Part shown: positions 8,519 to 19,212 of the stretch, in pieces | Position numbering within the stretch: position 1 is the first letter of the stretch | Layout: every line of letters begins with the position of its first letter | DNA from: Lysobacteraceae bacterium | Lineage (GTDB): Bacteria; Pseudomonadota; Gammaproteobacteria; Xanthomonadales; Xanthomonadaceae | DNA: 58,830 nucleotides | Direction of reading: 5' to 3' | NCBI GenBank assembly: GCA_028868545.1 | Contig: JAGWUF010000001.1 | Location: 90,204 to 149,033 of the forward strand | Notes under the pieces: model-generated | Databases searched by the model: none | Told to the model about the DNA's origin: nothing | The model's input: the letters and a program-made list of their open reading frames with translations, nothing else | Position numbers and translations under genes: made by a program

Positions 8519-9570
8519 GCGCCGGCTCCGATTCGCTCAAGCCGATAACTACCGTCCAGCACGCGATTCACCCAGTCCTGGTGGGCCAGGTACCAGTCCA
8601 CGGTCTCGGCGATGCCCTGCTCGAAGCTGTACTTCGGCGCCCAGCCCAGTTCATCGCGCAACTTCGATGCGTCGATCGCATAACGACGATCGTGGCCGGG
8701 GCGATCGGCCACATAAGTGATCTGCGAGGCGCGCGGCTGGCCGTCGGCGCGCGGGCGACGCGCATCCAGCAGCGCGCAGATCGCCTGCACCACCTCGATG
8801 TTCTGCTTCTCGGCATTGCCGCCGACGTTGTAGGTCTCGCCGACCCGGCCCTTGCCCAGCACGGTGCGGATCGCTTCGCAGTGGTCGGTCACGAACAGCC
8901 AGTCGCGCACCTGTTTGCCGTCGCCGTACACCGGCAGCGGCTCGCCGGCCAGCGCCTTGGCGATCACCAGCGGGATGAGCTTTTCCGGGAAGTGGTACGG
9001 GCCATAGTTGTTGCTGCAGTTGGTGGTCAGCACCGGCAGCCCGTAGGTGTGGTGGAAGGCGCGCACCAGGTGGTCGGAGGCGGCCTTCGACGCCGAGTAC
9101 GGCGAGTTCGGTGCGTACGGGGTGTCCTCGGTGAACAGGCCGGTTTCGCCCAGCGAGCCGTAGACCTCGTCGGTGGAAACATGCAGGAACCGGAACGCCG
9201 TTTTCGCTTCACCCTCCAGCGCCTTCCAGTGGTCGCGCACCGCTTCCAGCAGCGCCAGCGTGCCGACCACGTTGGTCTGGATGAACGCGGCCGGGCCATC
9301 GATGGAGCGATCGACGTGGCTCTCGGCAGCGAAGTTCACCACCGCGTCGGGCCGGTGTTCGGCAAGAAGCCGCGCCACCAGCGCGCGGTCGCCGATGTCG
9401 CCGTGCACGAACACGTGGTTCGGGTCGCCTTCGATCGACGCCAGCGTGTCCCGGTTGCCGGCGTAGGTCAGCGCATCCAGGTTCACCACCTTGATCCCGC
9501 GGCCCACCGCCGTCAGCACGAAATTGCCGCCGATGAAACCGGCACCGCCGGTAACCAGCCATGTCGTCAT
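8515..9570 (-). CDS. rfbB: dTDP-glucose 4,6-dehydratase
   Basis: A 351-residue extended SDR, first gene of the dTDP-L-rhamnose operon. It has the NAD-binding [19 protein letters not shown] with catalytic Thr/Asp/Glu, and [10 protein letters not shown] with YxxxK. ATG 9570 gives the family N-terminus [12 protein letters not shown] and is preceded by AGGGA about ten bases upstream. The gene begins just after the tRNA-Pro terminator, so its promoter should lie within about 9571-9620. A GATACT box near 9608 is one possibility. Confidence 0.96.
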   Translation of the reverse strand: MTTWLVTGGAGFIGGNFVLTAVGRGIKVVNLDALTYAGNRDTLASIEGDPNHVFVHGDIGDRALVARLLAEHRPDAVVNFAAESHVDRSIDGPAAFIQTNVVGTLALLEAVRDHWKALEGEAKTAFRFLHVSTDEVYGSLGETGLFTEDTPYAPNSPYSASKAASDHLVRAFHHTYGLPVLTTNCSNNYGPYHFPEKLIPLVIAKALAGEPLPVYGDGKQVRDWLFVTDHCEAIRTVLGKGRVGETYNVGGNAEKQNIEVVQAICALLDARRPRADGQPRASQITYVADRPGHDRRYAIDASKLRDELGWAPKYSFEQGIAETVDWYLAHQDWVNRVLDGSYRLERIGAGA

Positions 9571-9618
9571 GCGTGAACGATCCCTGTGATGCAGCTTGCA
9601 AGTATCGCCCAAACGCAA

Positions 9619-9643
9619 AAACCCCGCTTGAAAGGCGGGGTTT
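9619..9643 (-). terminator. Rho-independent terminator after tRNA-Pro
   Basis: AAACCCCGC (9619-9627) pairs with GCGGGGTTT (9635-9643). Read on the minus strand the stem ends in a run of five T. It follows tRNA-Pro and separates it from rfbB. Confidence 0.8.
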
Positions 9644-9677
9644 CGGGGAGCGCTCCGACGCGAGCGGAGCACGGGAT

Positions 9678-9754
9678 TGGTCGGGGTAGCCGGATTTGAA
9701 CCGACGACCACTTGTCCCCCAGACAAGTGCGCTACCAGGCTGCGCTATACCCCG
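9678..9754 (-). tRNA. tRNA-Pro (anticodon GGG)
   Basis: The minus strand starts CGGGGTATAGCGCAGCC and folds into a cloverleaf with acceptor CGGGGTA/TACCCCG. The anticodon loop CTGGGGG between CTTGT and ACAAG gives anticodon GGG. The T arm has GGTTCAAATCC, and the CCA end is encoded (77 bases). It lies between the merR-like gene and its own terminator. Confidence 0.95.
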
Positions 9755-9788
9755 AAGAGTGGCCGGCAAGTATAGCCGATTGCCGCAA

Positions 9789-10145
9789 TCAGCGGCGCAA
9801 CAGCTGCAGGACTTCTTCCAGCTCGTTGCGCACTTGCCGCACGATCTGGTTGCTCAACGCGGATTCCTGTTTGGCGCCCTCGCCCTCCAGACGCAGCCGC
9901 GCACCACCGATGGTGTAGCCCTGTTCGTACAGCAGGCTGCGGATCTGCCGCACCATCAGCACGTCGTGACGCTGGTAGTAGCGACGGTTGCCGCGCCGCT
10001 TGGAGGGCTCGAGGCTGGGGAACTCGGTTTCCCAGTAGCGCAGCACATGCGGCTTGACGTCGCACAGCTCGCTGACCTCGCCGATGGTGAAGTAACGCTT
10101 GGCCGGAATCGGCGGAAGCTCGCGGTTGCTGCCCGGGTCAAGCAT
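9789..10145 (-). CDS. MerR family transcriptional regulator
   Basis: A 118-residue protein with a MerR winged helix (residues 17-85): [22 protein letters not shown] followed by [14 protein letters not shown] short coiled-coil tail ([18 protein letters not shown]) serves for dimerisation. There is no effector domain and no conserved Cys, so a ligand cannot be named. It overlaps the ihfA stop by eight bases. A short MerR gene directly after ihfA is a common arrangement in gammaproteobacteria. Confidence 0.92.
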   Translation of the reverse strand: MLDPGSNRELPPIPAKRYFTIGEVSELCDVKPHVLRYWETEFPSLEPSKRRGNRRYYQRHDVLMVRQIRSLLYEQGYTIGGARLRLEGEGAKQESALSNQIVRQVRNELEEVLQLLRR

Positions 10146-10440
10146 GGACAGCCCCGGCGTAGGCTTCCACGCGTTCTTTCAGTTTCTGCCCGGGACGGAA
10201 GGTGACCACGGTGCGTGCAGTGATCGGAATTTCTTCACCGGTCTTGGGGTTGCGGCCCGGGCGCGGGCTCTTGCGGCGCAGATCGAAATTGCCGAAGCCG
10301 GACAACTTCACCTGCCGCCCCTGCTCCAGCGCCTCGCGCAGGGCGTCGAAGAACGCATCGACGAATTCCTTCGCCTCGCGCTTGTTCAAGCCGACTTCGT
10401 CATACAACTTTTCGGCCATTTCCGCTTTCGTCAATGCCAT
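10138..10440 (-). CDS. ihfA: Integration host factor subunit alpha
   Basis: A 100-residue HU/IHF-fold protein that forms the IhfA-IhfB heterodimer and bends DNA. It has [28 protein letters not shown] and the beta arm [20 protein letters not shown] with the intercalating proline. Position after pheT is canonical in gammaproteobacteria (12-base gap), and the alpha subunit is the one found there. Confidence 0.97.
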   Translation of the reverse strand: MALTKAEMAEKLYDEVGLNKREAKEFVDAFFDALREALEQGRQVKLSGFGNFDLRRKSPRPGRNPKTGEEIPITARTVVTFRPGQKLKERVEAYAGAVHA

Positions 10441-10452
10441 TGCCGTCCCCTG

Positions 10453-12837
10453 TCAGCGCCTGATCACCGCGTCGTGCTGCTTGCCCAGCGCGGCCACCAC
10501 GGCTGCCACCACCATATCCACGTCACGATCTTCCAGCGTGCGCGATTCATCCTGCAAAATCAAGCCGATGGCGAGACTCTTGAAACCCGATTCGATGCCC
10601 TTGCCGGCATAGCGGTCGAACAACCGCAACTCGCGCAGGATCGGGCCGGCGGCGGTTTCCGCGGTGGCCTTCATGGCCGCCCACGACACCGTTTCCGGAA
10701 CGACGAACGCGAGATCCCGGCGGACGGACGGATACTTCGACAGCGCTTTGGCGCGCGGCAGCGGGCGCGCCAGCAGTGCGTCCAGCGCCAGCTCGAAGGC
10801 GTACACATCCACGTCCAGGCCCAGCGCCTGCTGCAGGCGCGGGTGCAGTTGGCCGATCCAGCCGATGCACGCGGCTTCGCCCGCGTCATCGCGACGATAC
10901 ACGTCGGCGCTGCGGCCCGGATGCGCAAACGGCTGTTGCGAGGCGCGGTATTCCAGCACCGCACCGGACAGCGCGGCCAGGCTGTCCAGATCGCCCTTGA
11001 GATCGTGGAAATCAAGCGCGCGCTCGGCCACGCCCCACTGCTCGGCGGCGGCCTTGCCGCAGGCCACGGCGGCGACGCGGCGCGTCTCCTGCGGCGCGCC
11101 TTCGCTCGCCGCAAAGGTGCGGCCCAGCTCGAACAGGCGCACCCGCGCCTGCTGGCGCGCCACGTTGCGGGCCAGCGCTGATACCAGCCCCGGCAGCAGG
11201 CGGGTGCGCATCACGCCCAGCTCGGCGCTGAGCGGGTTGGCCAGCGCCACGCCACCGGCATCCAGTTGCCATGCCTTCAGCAGCTCGGCATCGACGAAGG
11301 CGAAATTGATCGCTTCCAGATAGTCGCGCGCCACCAGCTGGCGACGCACGTCGTGTTCGCTGCTGCGGCTTTCGCTGGGCGCGATCAAGCGGGTGGAGCC
11401 GCCCGGCAGGGTGGCCGGGATCGCGTCGTAGCCGTGGATGCGGGCGATTTCCTCAATCAGGTCTTCCTCGATGGCGAGGTCGAAGCGGCGCGCCGGCGGC
11501 GTCACCTGCCAGCCCTCGGCAACCGCCTGCACCGCCAGCCCGAGCGCGCCGAGGATGCGCGCCACGTCCACATCGGCCACCTGCATGCCCAGCACGCGCG
11601 CCAGCCGCGCGCGGCGCAGGATGATCGGCTGCGGCTGCGGCAGGTGCTGGGCCAACACCGCTTCCTGCACCGGGCCGGGTTTGCCGCCGGCGATGTCCAG
11701 GATCAGGCGGGTAGCGCATTCGATGGCGATCCGCGGCAACTCCGGGTCCACGCCGCGCTCGAAGCGGTGCGCGGCATCGGTATGCAGGCCCAGCTTGCGG
11801 CTGCGGCCGATGATGGCGAACGGCGCGAAATGCGCGGCCTCCAGCAGCACGTTGCGGGTGGAGCCGCCCACCTTGGTGTCGTTGCCGCCCATGATGCCGG
11901 CCAGCCCGACCACCCGGTCGGCATCGGTGATGACGAGAAAGCCCGCATCCAGCTTCGCTTCGTCGCCGTTGAGCAGGGTCACCGCTTCGCCCGCGCGCGC
12001 ATGCCGCACGCCGACCGGGCCCTTGAGCAGGTCGCGGTCGTAGGCATGCATCGGCTGGCCAAGCTCGAGCATCAGGTACTGGGTGACATCGACCAGCAGG
12101 CTGACCGGACGCACGCCGCTGCGCAGCAGCCGCTGCGCCATCCATACCGGCGTCTTCGCCGCCGGGTCCACGCCCTCGATCACGCGCGCGACGAAGCGCG
12201 GCGCATCGCTGCCCGCGTTCAATTCCACCGCCATCGCGCTGTCGATGACCGCCGCCACCGGTTCGGCCTGCAGCGGCTCCACCTCGCAGCCGGTGGCCGC
12301 CGCCACGTCGAAGGCGATGCCGCGCACGCCGAAGCAGTCGGCGCGGTTGGGGGTGAGCTTCAGCTCGATGCTGGCATCCGGCAGGCCCAGGTAATCGGCC
12401 AACGGCGCGCCCACCGGCGCATCGTCCGGCAGTTCCAGCAGGCCCGAGGCATCGGCGTCGATGCCCAGCTCCTTGGCCGAGCACAGCATCCCGTTGGACT
12501 CCACGCCACGCAGCTTGGCGGCCTTGATGGTCAGCGTGCCCACCGTGGTACCGATGGTGGCCAGCGGCGCCACCAGCCCCGCGCGCGCATTGGGCGCGCC
12601 GCAGACGATCTGCAGCGGCGCCTCCAGGCCGGCGTCCACTTGGCAGACCTGCAGCTTGTCGGCCTGCGGATGTTTTTCGGCGGACAGGATCCTCGCCACC
12701 ACCACGCCGTCCAGCGCTTCGCCCAGCGGGGTCAGCTCTTCCACTTCCAGACCGATGGCAGTCAGGGTGGCCGCCAACTCTTCGCGCGTCACGCTGGTCT
12801 TGACGTGCTGGCGCAGCCAGTTTTCGGAAAATTTCAT
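10453..12837 (-). CDS. pheT: Phenylalanine-tRNA ligase beta subunit
   Basis: A 794-residue protein, normal for bacterial PheT. It has an N-terminal tRNA-binding OB fold (about 40-150, with HPQADKLQVCQVDAG), B3/B4 editing domain (about 210-380), B5 domains (about 400-480), the catalytic-like core, and a C-terminal ferredoxin-fold anticodon-binding domain (about 700-794, KYPSVRRDLAFVV). It forms the alpha2-beta2 enzyme with PheS. A 123-base gap with a palindrome separates it from pheS. Confidence 0.97.
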   Translation of the reverse strand: MKFSENWLRQHVKTSVTREELAATLTAIGLEVEELTPLGEALDGVVVARILSAEKHPQADKLQVCQVDAGLEAPLQIVCGAPNARAGLVAPLATIGTTVGTLTIKAAKLRGVESNGMLCSAKELGIDADASGLLELPDDAPVGAPLADYLGLPDASIELKLTPNRADCFGVRGIAFDVAAATGCEVEPLQAEPVAAVIDSAMAVELNAGSDAPRFVARVIEGVDPAAKTPVWMAQRLLRSGVRPVSLLVDVTQYLMLELGQPMHAYDRDLLKGPVGVRHARAGEAVTLLNGDEAKLDAGFLVITDADRVVGLAGIMGGNDTKVGGSTRNVLLEAAHFAPFAIIGRSRKLGLHTDAAHRFERGVDPELPRIAIECATRLILDIAGGKPGPVQEAVLAQHLPQPQPIILRRARLARVLGMQVADVDVARILGALGLAVQAVAEGWQVTPPARRFDLAIEEDLIEEIARIHGYDAIPATLPGGSTRLIAPSESRSSEHDVRRQLVARDYLEAINFAFVDAELLKAWQLDAGGVALANPLSAELGVMRTRLLPGLVSALARNVARQQARVRLFELGRTFAASEGAPQETRRVAAVACGKAAAEQWGVAERALDFHDLKGDLDSLAALSGAVLEYRASQQPFAHPGRSADVYRRDDAGEAACIGWIGQLHPRLQQALGLDVDVYAFELALDALLARPLPRAKALSKYPSVRRDLAFVVPETVSWAAMKATAETAAGPILRELRLFDRYAGKGIESGFKSLAIGLILQDESRTLEDRDVDMVVAAVVAALGKQHDAVIRR

Positions 12838-12858
12838 CTCGATTTCCTCGGCTTCATG

Positions 12859-12879
12859 CCCTCCCCTTCAAGGGGAGGG
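12859..12879. repeat. Palindrome between pheS and pheT
   Basis: CCCTCCCCTT and AAGGGGAGGG are perfect complements around one base. The flank has GGGTGGGGATGGG and, about 40 bases on, its rough complement. It resembles the short GC-rich palindromes scattered between genes in Xanthomonadaceae. It lies inside the transcript and could tune the pheS:pheT ratio. Confidence 0.5.
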
Positions 12880-12960
12880 TTGGGTGGGGATGGGTTTCGC
12901 GAACACCGCGTGCACCCATTCCCATCCCGGCTTTCCCCATGACAGGGAAGTAGAAAAACA

Positions 12961-14655
<1,695 letters not shown>

Positions 14656-14730
14656 TCAACTAACTGGCCGAGGCGGCGGGCTTGCCTTGCGGCGCGACCA
14701 CGCTTTCCATCCTGCCTTGCCGGTGGTAAG

Positions 14731-14831
14731 CCTTTGATCCGGGACGGATCAAGGCGGGTCCTGGTACAACTCTGCAACAAACCCGGCGAACCGGGCCAAC
14801 CATTATGCATGCATGGCTGCGTATCTTGCAA
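14731..14831 (-). promoter_or_regulatory. Candidate promoter and structured leader of rpmI-rplT
   Basis: On the minus strand TTGCAA (14831-14826) and CATAAT (14807-14802), 18 bases apart, make a plausible promoter, and the -10 is extended by TG. Downstream are a CCCGG-TTCG-CCGGG hairpin (14795-14782) and a TTGATCC/GGATCAA hairpin (14752-14734). The 259-base infC-rpmI gap is unusually long for this cluster and is where L20 autoregulatory RNA is found in E. coli. No homology to that RNA was shown. Confidence 0.45.
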
Positions 14832-14887
14832 ACCAAACGAGGGTTCGGGACAGTCAGCAAACACCGAACCCACATCCGCCTCCGGCA

Positions 14888-14908
14888 CCTTCTCCCGGAG
14901 GGAGAAGG
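14888..14908. terminator. Hairpin after infC (terminator or dispersed palindrome)
   Basis: CCTTCTCCC (14888-14896) and GGGAGAAGG (14900-14908) form a perfect 9-bp stem with a three-base loop. It lies 12 bases past the infC stop. A T run is lacking on the minus strand, so it may only pause transcription, or it may be a dispersed GC-rich repeat. Confidence 0.5.
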
Positions 14909-14919
14909 GAAAAGCAGCC

Positions 14920-15444
14920 TTACTTCTTCTTCGGGGCGATCATCATCACCATCTGCCGGCCTTCCAGGCGCGGGCGCGACTCGATGACGATGTCCTCGCC
15001 CAGATCGGCCTCGATCCGCGCCGCCATCTCGCGACCCAACTCTTGGTGGCTCATTTCGCGGCCACGGAAGCGGATGTTGACCTTGATCTTGTCGCCTTCC
15101 GCCAGGAATTCGCGCATCTTGCGCAGCTTGATCTGGTAGTCGCCTTCGTCCGTGACCGGACGGAACTTCACTTCCTTGATCTCGACCTGCTTGGTCTTCT
15201 TCTTGGCTTCGTTGGCCTTCTTCTGCAGCTCGAACTTGAACTTGCCGAAGTCCATGATCTTGCAGACCGGCGGATCCGCGTTGGGCTGGATCTCGACCAG
15301 GTCGAGTTCCTCGTCTTCCGCCATCCGCAAGGCTTCATCGCGGGACAGCACGCCAATCATCTCGCCATCGCTGCCGATGACACGGACGCGCGGGACGCGG
15401 ATTTCGAGATTGCGCCGGTTCTGCTTGTTGTCGGGGGTACTGAT
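14920..15444 (-). CDS. infC: Translation initiation factor IF-3 (AUC start)
   Basis: A 174-residue protein with the IF-3 N-domain ([21 protein letters not shown]...[16 protein letters not shown]) and C-domain ([28 protein letters not shown]). It binds 30S and rejects non-canonical start codons. The family start falls on ATC at 15442-15444 with GGAG eight bases upstream; no ATG or GTG lies near. The only other in-frame start is TTG 15486, which would add 14 unconserved residues. Rare AUU/AUC starts in infC are the known basis of IF-3 self-repression. Confidence 0.95.
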   Translation of the reverse strand: MSTPDNKQNRRNLEIRVPRVRVIGSDGEMIGVLSRDEALRMAEDEELDLVEIQPNADPPVCKIMDFGKFKFELQKKANEAKKKTKQVEIKEVKFRPVTDEGDYQIKLRKMREFLAEGDKIKVNIRFRGREMSHQELGREMAARIEADLGEDIVIESRPRLEGRQMVMMIAPKKK

Positions 15445-15534
15445 GTTGCGATCTCCAAGGGTTGGCCTCGTCAGAGGCCGGATCAACCGCCGGCCAGAAG
15501 ACCGACGGCTTGCCTGTGCACGGCGGAGCTGGCG

Positions 15535-17436
15535 TCAGCCGGCTTCTTCTTCGCGCAAACGCGCGATGAAGGCATCGACGGACATGCTGCCAAGGTCTTC
15601 CCCGCCCCGCGTGCGCACCGACAGCTGGCCGTTTTCCTTCTCGCGGTCACCGACCACCAGCAGGTACGGCACGCGCTGCAGCGTGTGCTCGCGGATTTTA
15701 TAGCCGATTTTTTCGTTCCGCAAATCGGAAACCACCCGGAATCCTTGATTCGCAAGGGCTTTTCTGGCGTCTTCGACGGCATCGGCCTGCGCATCGGTGA
15801 TATTCATGACCACCGCCTGCACCGGTGCCAGCCACGCCGGGAACTGGCCGGCGTGGTGTTCGATCAGGATGCCGATGAAACGCTCCATCGAACCGACGAT
15901 GGCCCGGTGCAGCATCACCGGATGGCGGCGCTGGCTGTGCTCGTCCACATATTCCGCGCCCAGCCGGCCCGGCATCATGAAATCCACTTGCATGGTGCCC
16001 AGCTGCCAGGTGCGGCCGATCGCATCCTTCAGGTGGTACTCCACCTTCGGGCCGTAGAACGCACCCTCGCCCGGCAATTCTTCCCATTCCACGCCGGAGG
16101 CACGCAGCGCGTTGCGCAGCGCGTCTTCGGCCTTGTCCCAGGTGGCATCGTCGCCCAGCCGTGAATCCGGACGCAGCGCGATCTTGATCTGGATGTCGGA
16201 AAAGCCGAAGTCCGAATAGACCCTCAGCGCCTGCTCGTGGAAATCGCGCACTTCCGATTCGATCTGCGATTCGGTGCAGAAGATGTGCCCGTCGTCCTGG
16301 GTGAAGCCGCGCACGCGCAGGATGCCGTGCAGCGCACCGGACGGCTCGTTGCGGTGGCAGGCACCGAACTCGCCGTAGCGGATCGGCAGGTCGCGGTAGC
16401 TGTGCAGGCCCTGGTTGAACACCTGCACATGGCCGGGACAGTTCATCGGCTTGAGCGCATAGGTGCGCTTTTCCGATTCGGTGAAGAACATGTTGTCCTT
16501 GTAGTTGTCCCAGTGACCGGATTTCTGCCACAGGCTCACATCCAGAATCTGCGGACAGCGCACTTCACCGTAGCCGGTGTCGCGGTAGACGCGGCGCATG
16601 TATTGCTCCACCACCTGCCAGATGCTCCAGCCCTTGGGGTGCCAGAACACCAGCCCCGGACCTTCTTCCTGCAGATGGAACAGGTCTTGCACCTTGGCGA
16701 TCTTGCGGTGGTCGCGCTTCTCGGCTTCCTCGATCTGGTGCAGATAGGCCTTGAGATCCTTGTCGTTCAACCACGCAGTGCCATAGATGCGGCTGAGCAT
16801 CTGGTTGTTGTGGTCGCCGCGCCAATACGCGCCGGCCACCTTCATCAGCTTGAACGCGCGCAGCTTGTCGGTGCCCGGCACGTGCGGGCCACGGCATAGG
16901 TCGGTGAACTCGCCCTGCGTATAGAGCGACAAGTCCTGATCGGCCGGAATGCTTTCGATGATCTCGGCCTTGTAGGCTTCGCCCAGCCCCTTGAAATAGG
17001 CCACCGCCTCGTCACGCGATTTCACGCTGCGCGACAGCGGCAGCGCCTCCTTGACAATCTTCTGCATCTCCGCCTCGATTGCCGGCAGGTCTTCCGGCGT
17101 GAACGGGCGCTCGTAGGCGAAGTCGTAGTAGAAGCCGTTGTCGATCACCGGGCCGATGGTGACCTGCGCGCCGGGGAACAGGCGCTGCACGGCCTGCGCC
17201 AGCAGGTGCGCGGTGGAATGGCGGAGGATGTCCAGCGCTTCCGGTGATTTTTCGGTGACGATGGCCAGCGCGGCGTCGTGCCCGATGCGAAAGCTGGCAT
17301 CCACCAATTTGTCGTCCACCTTGCCGGCCAGGGTGGCCTTGGCCAGGCCGGCACCGATCGAGGCGGCCACCTCGGCCACCGTCACCGGTGCTTCGAACGA
17401 ACGAACGGAACCATCGGGTAGCGTGATATTGACCAT
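15535..17436 (-). CDS. thrS: Threonine-tRNA ligase
   Basis: A 633-residue class II synthetase, with an N-terminal TGS domain (about 1-62), the editing domain with [11 protein letters not shown], the catalytic core with [21 protein letters not shown], and a C-terminal anticodon-binding domain with [17 protein letters not shown] 17436 gives the family start [10 protein letters not shown]; an upstream in-frame ATG would add seven residues. The ribosome site is weak. It heads the thrS-infC cluster. Confidence 0.97.
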   Translation of the reverse strand: MVNITLPDGSVRSFEAPVTVAEVAASIGAGLAKATLAGKVDDKLVDASFRIGHDAALAIVTEKSPEALDILRHSTAHLLAQAVQRLFPGAQVTIGPVIDNGFYYDFAYERPFTPEDLPAIEAEMQKIVKEALPLSRSVKSRDEAVAYFKGLGEAYKAEIIESIPADQDLSLYTQGEFTDLCRGPHVPGTDKLRAFKLMKVAGAYWRGDHNNQMLSRIYGTAWLNDKDLKAYLHQIEEAEKRDHRKIAKVQDLFHLQEEGPGLVFWHPKGWSIWQVVEQYMRRVYRDTGYGEVRCPQILDVSLWQKSGHWDNYKDNMFFTESEKRTYALKPMNCPGHVQVFNQGLHSYRDLPIRYGEFGACHRNEPSGALHGILRVRGFTQDDGHIFCTESQIESEVRDFHEQALRVYSDFGFSDIQIKIALRPDSRLGDDATWDKAEDALRNALRASGVEWEELPGEGAFYGPKVEYHLKDAIGRTWQLGTMQVDFMMPGRLGAEYVDEHSQRRHPVMLHRAIVGSMERFIGILIEHHAGQFPAWLAPVQAVVMNITDAQADAVEDARKALANQGFRVVSDLRNEKIGYKIREHTLQRVPYLLVVGDREKENGQLSVRTRGGEDLGSMSVDAFIARLREEEAG

Positions 17437-17502
17437 ATTCGGTTGTCTCGGGGGCATCCGGCCATTGCCGGCGGGAAGGAAATTCGGAACGCAAACACGA
17501 AA

Positions 17503-17522
17503 AAAGACGCCGCAGCGCCTTT
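17503..17522 (-). terminator. Rho-independent terminator between tRNA-Val and thrS
   Basis: On the minus strand AAAGGCGC pairs with GCGTCTTT (one G-T) around TGCG, and six T follow the stem. It should end the tRNA-Val transcript about 140 bases past the tRNA. Because thrS lies downstream in the same direction, partial read-through into thrS is possible. Confidence 0.75.
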
Positions 17523-17661
17523 CGAAAACCCGTCACAGTGAAGGATCGAACGCGTCGGCAGGCTCAGCGGTGGGCGCAGGTAGTGTTCATGTCGCACGCT
17601 CGACCGGCGTTGCCGCGGGCCACCTTTCTCCGATGTGTTGCCACGTCACCCTCAGGATGCG

Positions 17662-17736
17662 TGGTGGGCGGTACAGGGTTCGAACCTGTGACCCCTACCA
17701 TGTCAAGGTAGTGCTCTACCGCTGAGCTAACCGCCC
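17662..17736 (-). tRNA. tRNA-Val (anticodon GAC)
   Basis: The minus strand begins GGGCGGTTAGCTCAGC and folds into a cloverleaf with acceptor GGGCGGT/ACCGCCC. The loop TTGACAT between CTACC and GGTAG gives anticodon GAC. The T arm is CAGGTTCGAACCCTG, and CCA is encoded. Confidence 0.95.
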
Positions 17737-17770
17737 GGTTGCCCCGGTCGCTTCGCTCACGGGGGCGCGA

Positions 17771-17800
17771 ATTGTAGCCCGAAGTGACGGCTGCGGACAA
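17771..17800 (-). promoter_or_regulatory. Promoter of tRNA-Val
   Basis: On the minus strand TTGTCC (17800-17795) and TACAAT (17776-17771) are 18 bases apart, and the tRNA begins 34 bases after the -10 box. Confidence 0.6.
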
Positions 17801-17935
17801 GCACGAACCTTTCTCTCGGGTGCGATCGGCTGCGTGTTTGACAGGTTGCGACCGCTTGCAGCATGACCAACGGCCCGCCTGCCGGCGGGAACCGGCATGC
17901 AAGAATGCAGGATCCCATTGCAAAGGCCGCCCACG

Positions 17936-19207
17936 ATGCCGGTATCGCCGTTCAAGACCGCCCCCTTGTTCGCCAGCTTGCTGCTGGCGTTCACCGCAAC
18001 GGCGCAAGCCGGCACCGGTCCGACCACGATTTCCGCACACGCCCGCACAGTGCAGGCCGGCGCGATCAACCTGGACACCCATCTGGACACGCCGGCGCTG
18101 TTCTCGCAGCCGGGCTGGAAGATCACCGACCGCCATGATGCGGCCAAGGACGGCTCCCAGATCGACTATCCGCGGATGGTGGAAGGCGGGCTGGATGGCG
18201 GTTTCTGGGTGATTTTCACCGGCCAGGGCGAGCGCGACGCTGCCGGCAATCTGCAGGCGCGCGATGCCGGCCTGAAGCGGCTGGCCGAAATCCGCGAGAT
18301 GGTGGCCGCCAATCCCGACAAATTCGAACTGGCCGCCACCGCCGACGATGCCGCGCGGATCAAGGCAGCCGGCAGGAAGTCGGTGTACATCAGCATGGAG
18401 AACGCCTACCCGCTGGAGCAGGATCCCAGCCTGTTGAGCTTCTATTACAAGCAGGGCCTGCGGATGCTGTCGCTGGCGCATACCAGCCACAACGACTTTG
18501 CCGATTCCGCCGGCATGGGCACTGCACTCGAAGGCGAGCACCACGGCCTGAGCGAGAAAGGCCGCACCCTGATCGAGCAGGCCAACAAGTTGGGCATCCT
18601 GATCGACCAATCGCATTCCTCCAATGCCGTGTTCGACCAGATGCTGGCACTGAGCAAGGCCCCGATCATCCTGTCGCACAGCGGCGCATACGACCTGTTC
18701 GCGCATTCGCGCAACATCGACGATGCCCGCATTCGTGCATTGGCCGGGAAAGGCGGCGTGATCCAGGTCAATTCACTGGGTGCCTACCTGATCGACACCG
18801 GCGCCACCGCCGACTACCGCAACGCGCAGCGCAAGCTGTTCGAACGCTACGGTGGCCGCCGTGCGATGAGCGCGGCACAGCGCGAGGAAATCAAGCCGCA
18901 ACTGGCCGAGCTGGACAGGAAATACAACATCCGCAAGGCCGATTTCGACGACTACATGCGCCACCTGCTGCATATCCTCAAGGTGGCCGGCTGGCAGCAT
19001 GTGGGGCTGGGCGCGGACTGGGACGGCGGTGGCGGTGTGACTGGCTACGAGGACATCACGCAATTGCCGAAAGTGGTACAGGCCTTGCTGGATGCCGGTT
19101 ACAGCGACACCCAGGTGCGTGCGATCCTCGGCGGCAATACCGTGCGCCTGATCCGTGAGGTGCAGGCGCTGGCCGACCCCGAGGCAGTCAAGGCGGCGCT
19201 GAAGTAA
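17936..19207 (+). CDS. Secreted M19 family membrane-dipeptidase homologue
   Basis: A 423-residue protein with a signal peptide (about 1-27, ending AQA). It has the renal-dipeptidase zinc motifs: NLDTHLDTP for HxD, the bridging Glu in YISMENAYPL, SLAHTSHND, LIDQSHSS, SHSGAYDL, and the final LGADWDGGGG. It should hydrolyse dipeptides in the periplasm and some relatives act on D-amino-acid dipeptides. ATG 17936 was taken because it starts the signal peptide. It converges on uvrB with a five-base gap. Confidence 0.92.
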   Translation: MPVSPFKTAPLFASLLLAFTATAQAGTGPTTISAHARTVQAGAINLDTHLDTPALFSQPGWKITDRHDAAKDGSQIDYPRMVEGGLDGGFWVIFTGQGERDAAGNLQARDAGLKRLAEIREMVAANPDKFELAATADDAARIKAAGRKSVYISMENAYPLEQDPSLLSFYYKQGLRMLSLAHTSHNDFADSAGMGTALEGEHHGLSEKGRTLIEQANKLGILIDQSHSSNAVFDQMLALSKAPIILSHSGAYDLFAHSRNIDDARIRALAGKGGVIQVNSLGAYLIDTGATADYRNAQRKLFERYGGRRAMSAAQREEIKPQLAELDRKYNIRKADFDDYMRHLLHILKVAGWQHVGLGADWDGGGGVTGYEDITQLPKVVQALLDAGYSDTQVRAILGGNTVRLIREVQALADPEAVKAALK

Positions 19208-19212
19208 AGCCG

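Noticed and set aside
17838-17866. TTGACA promoter for the M19 dipeptidase
   Set aside because: The -35 is perfect, but the hexamer 17 bases on (GCATGA) is a poor -10, so it was not listed as a feature.
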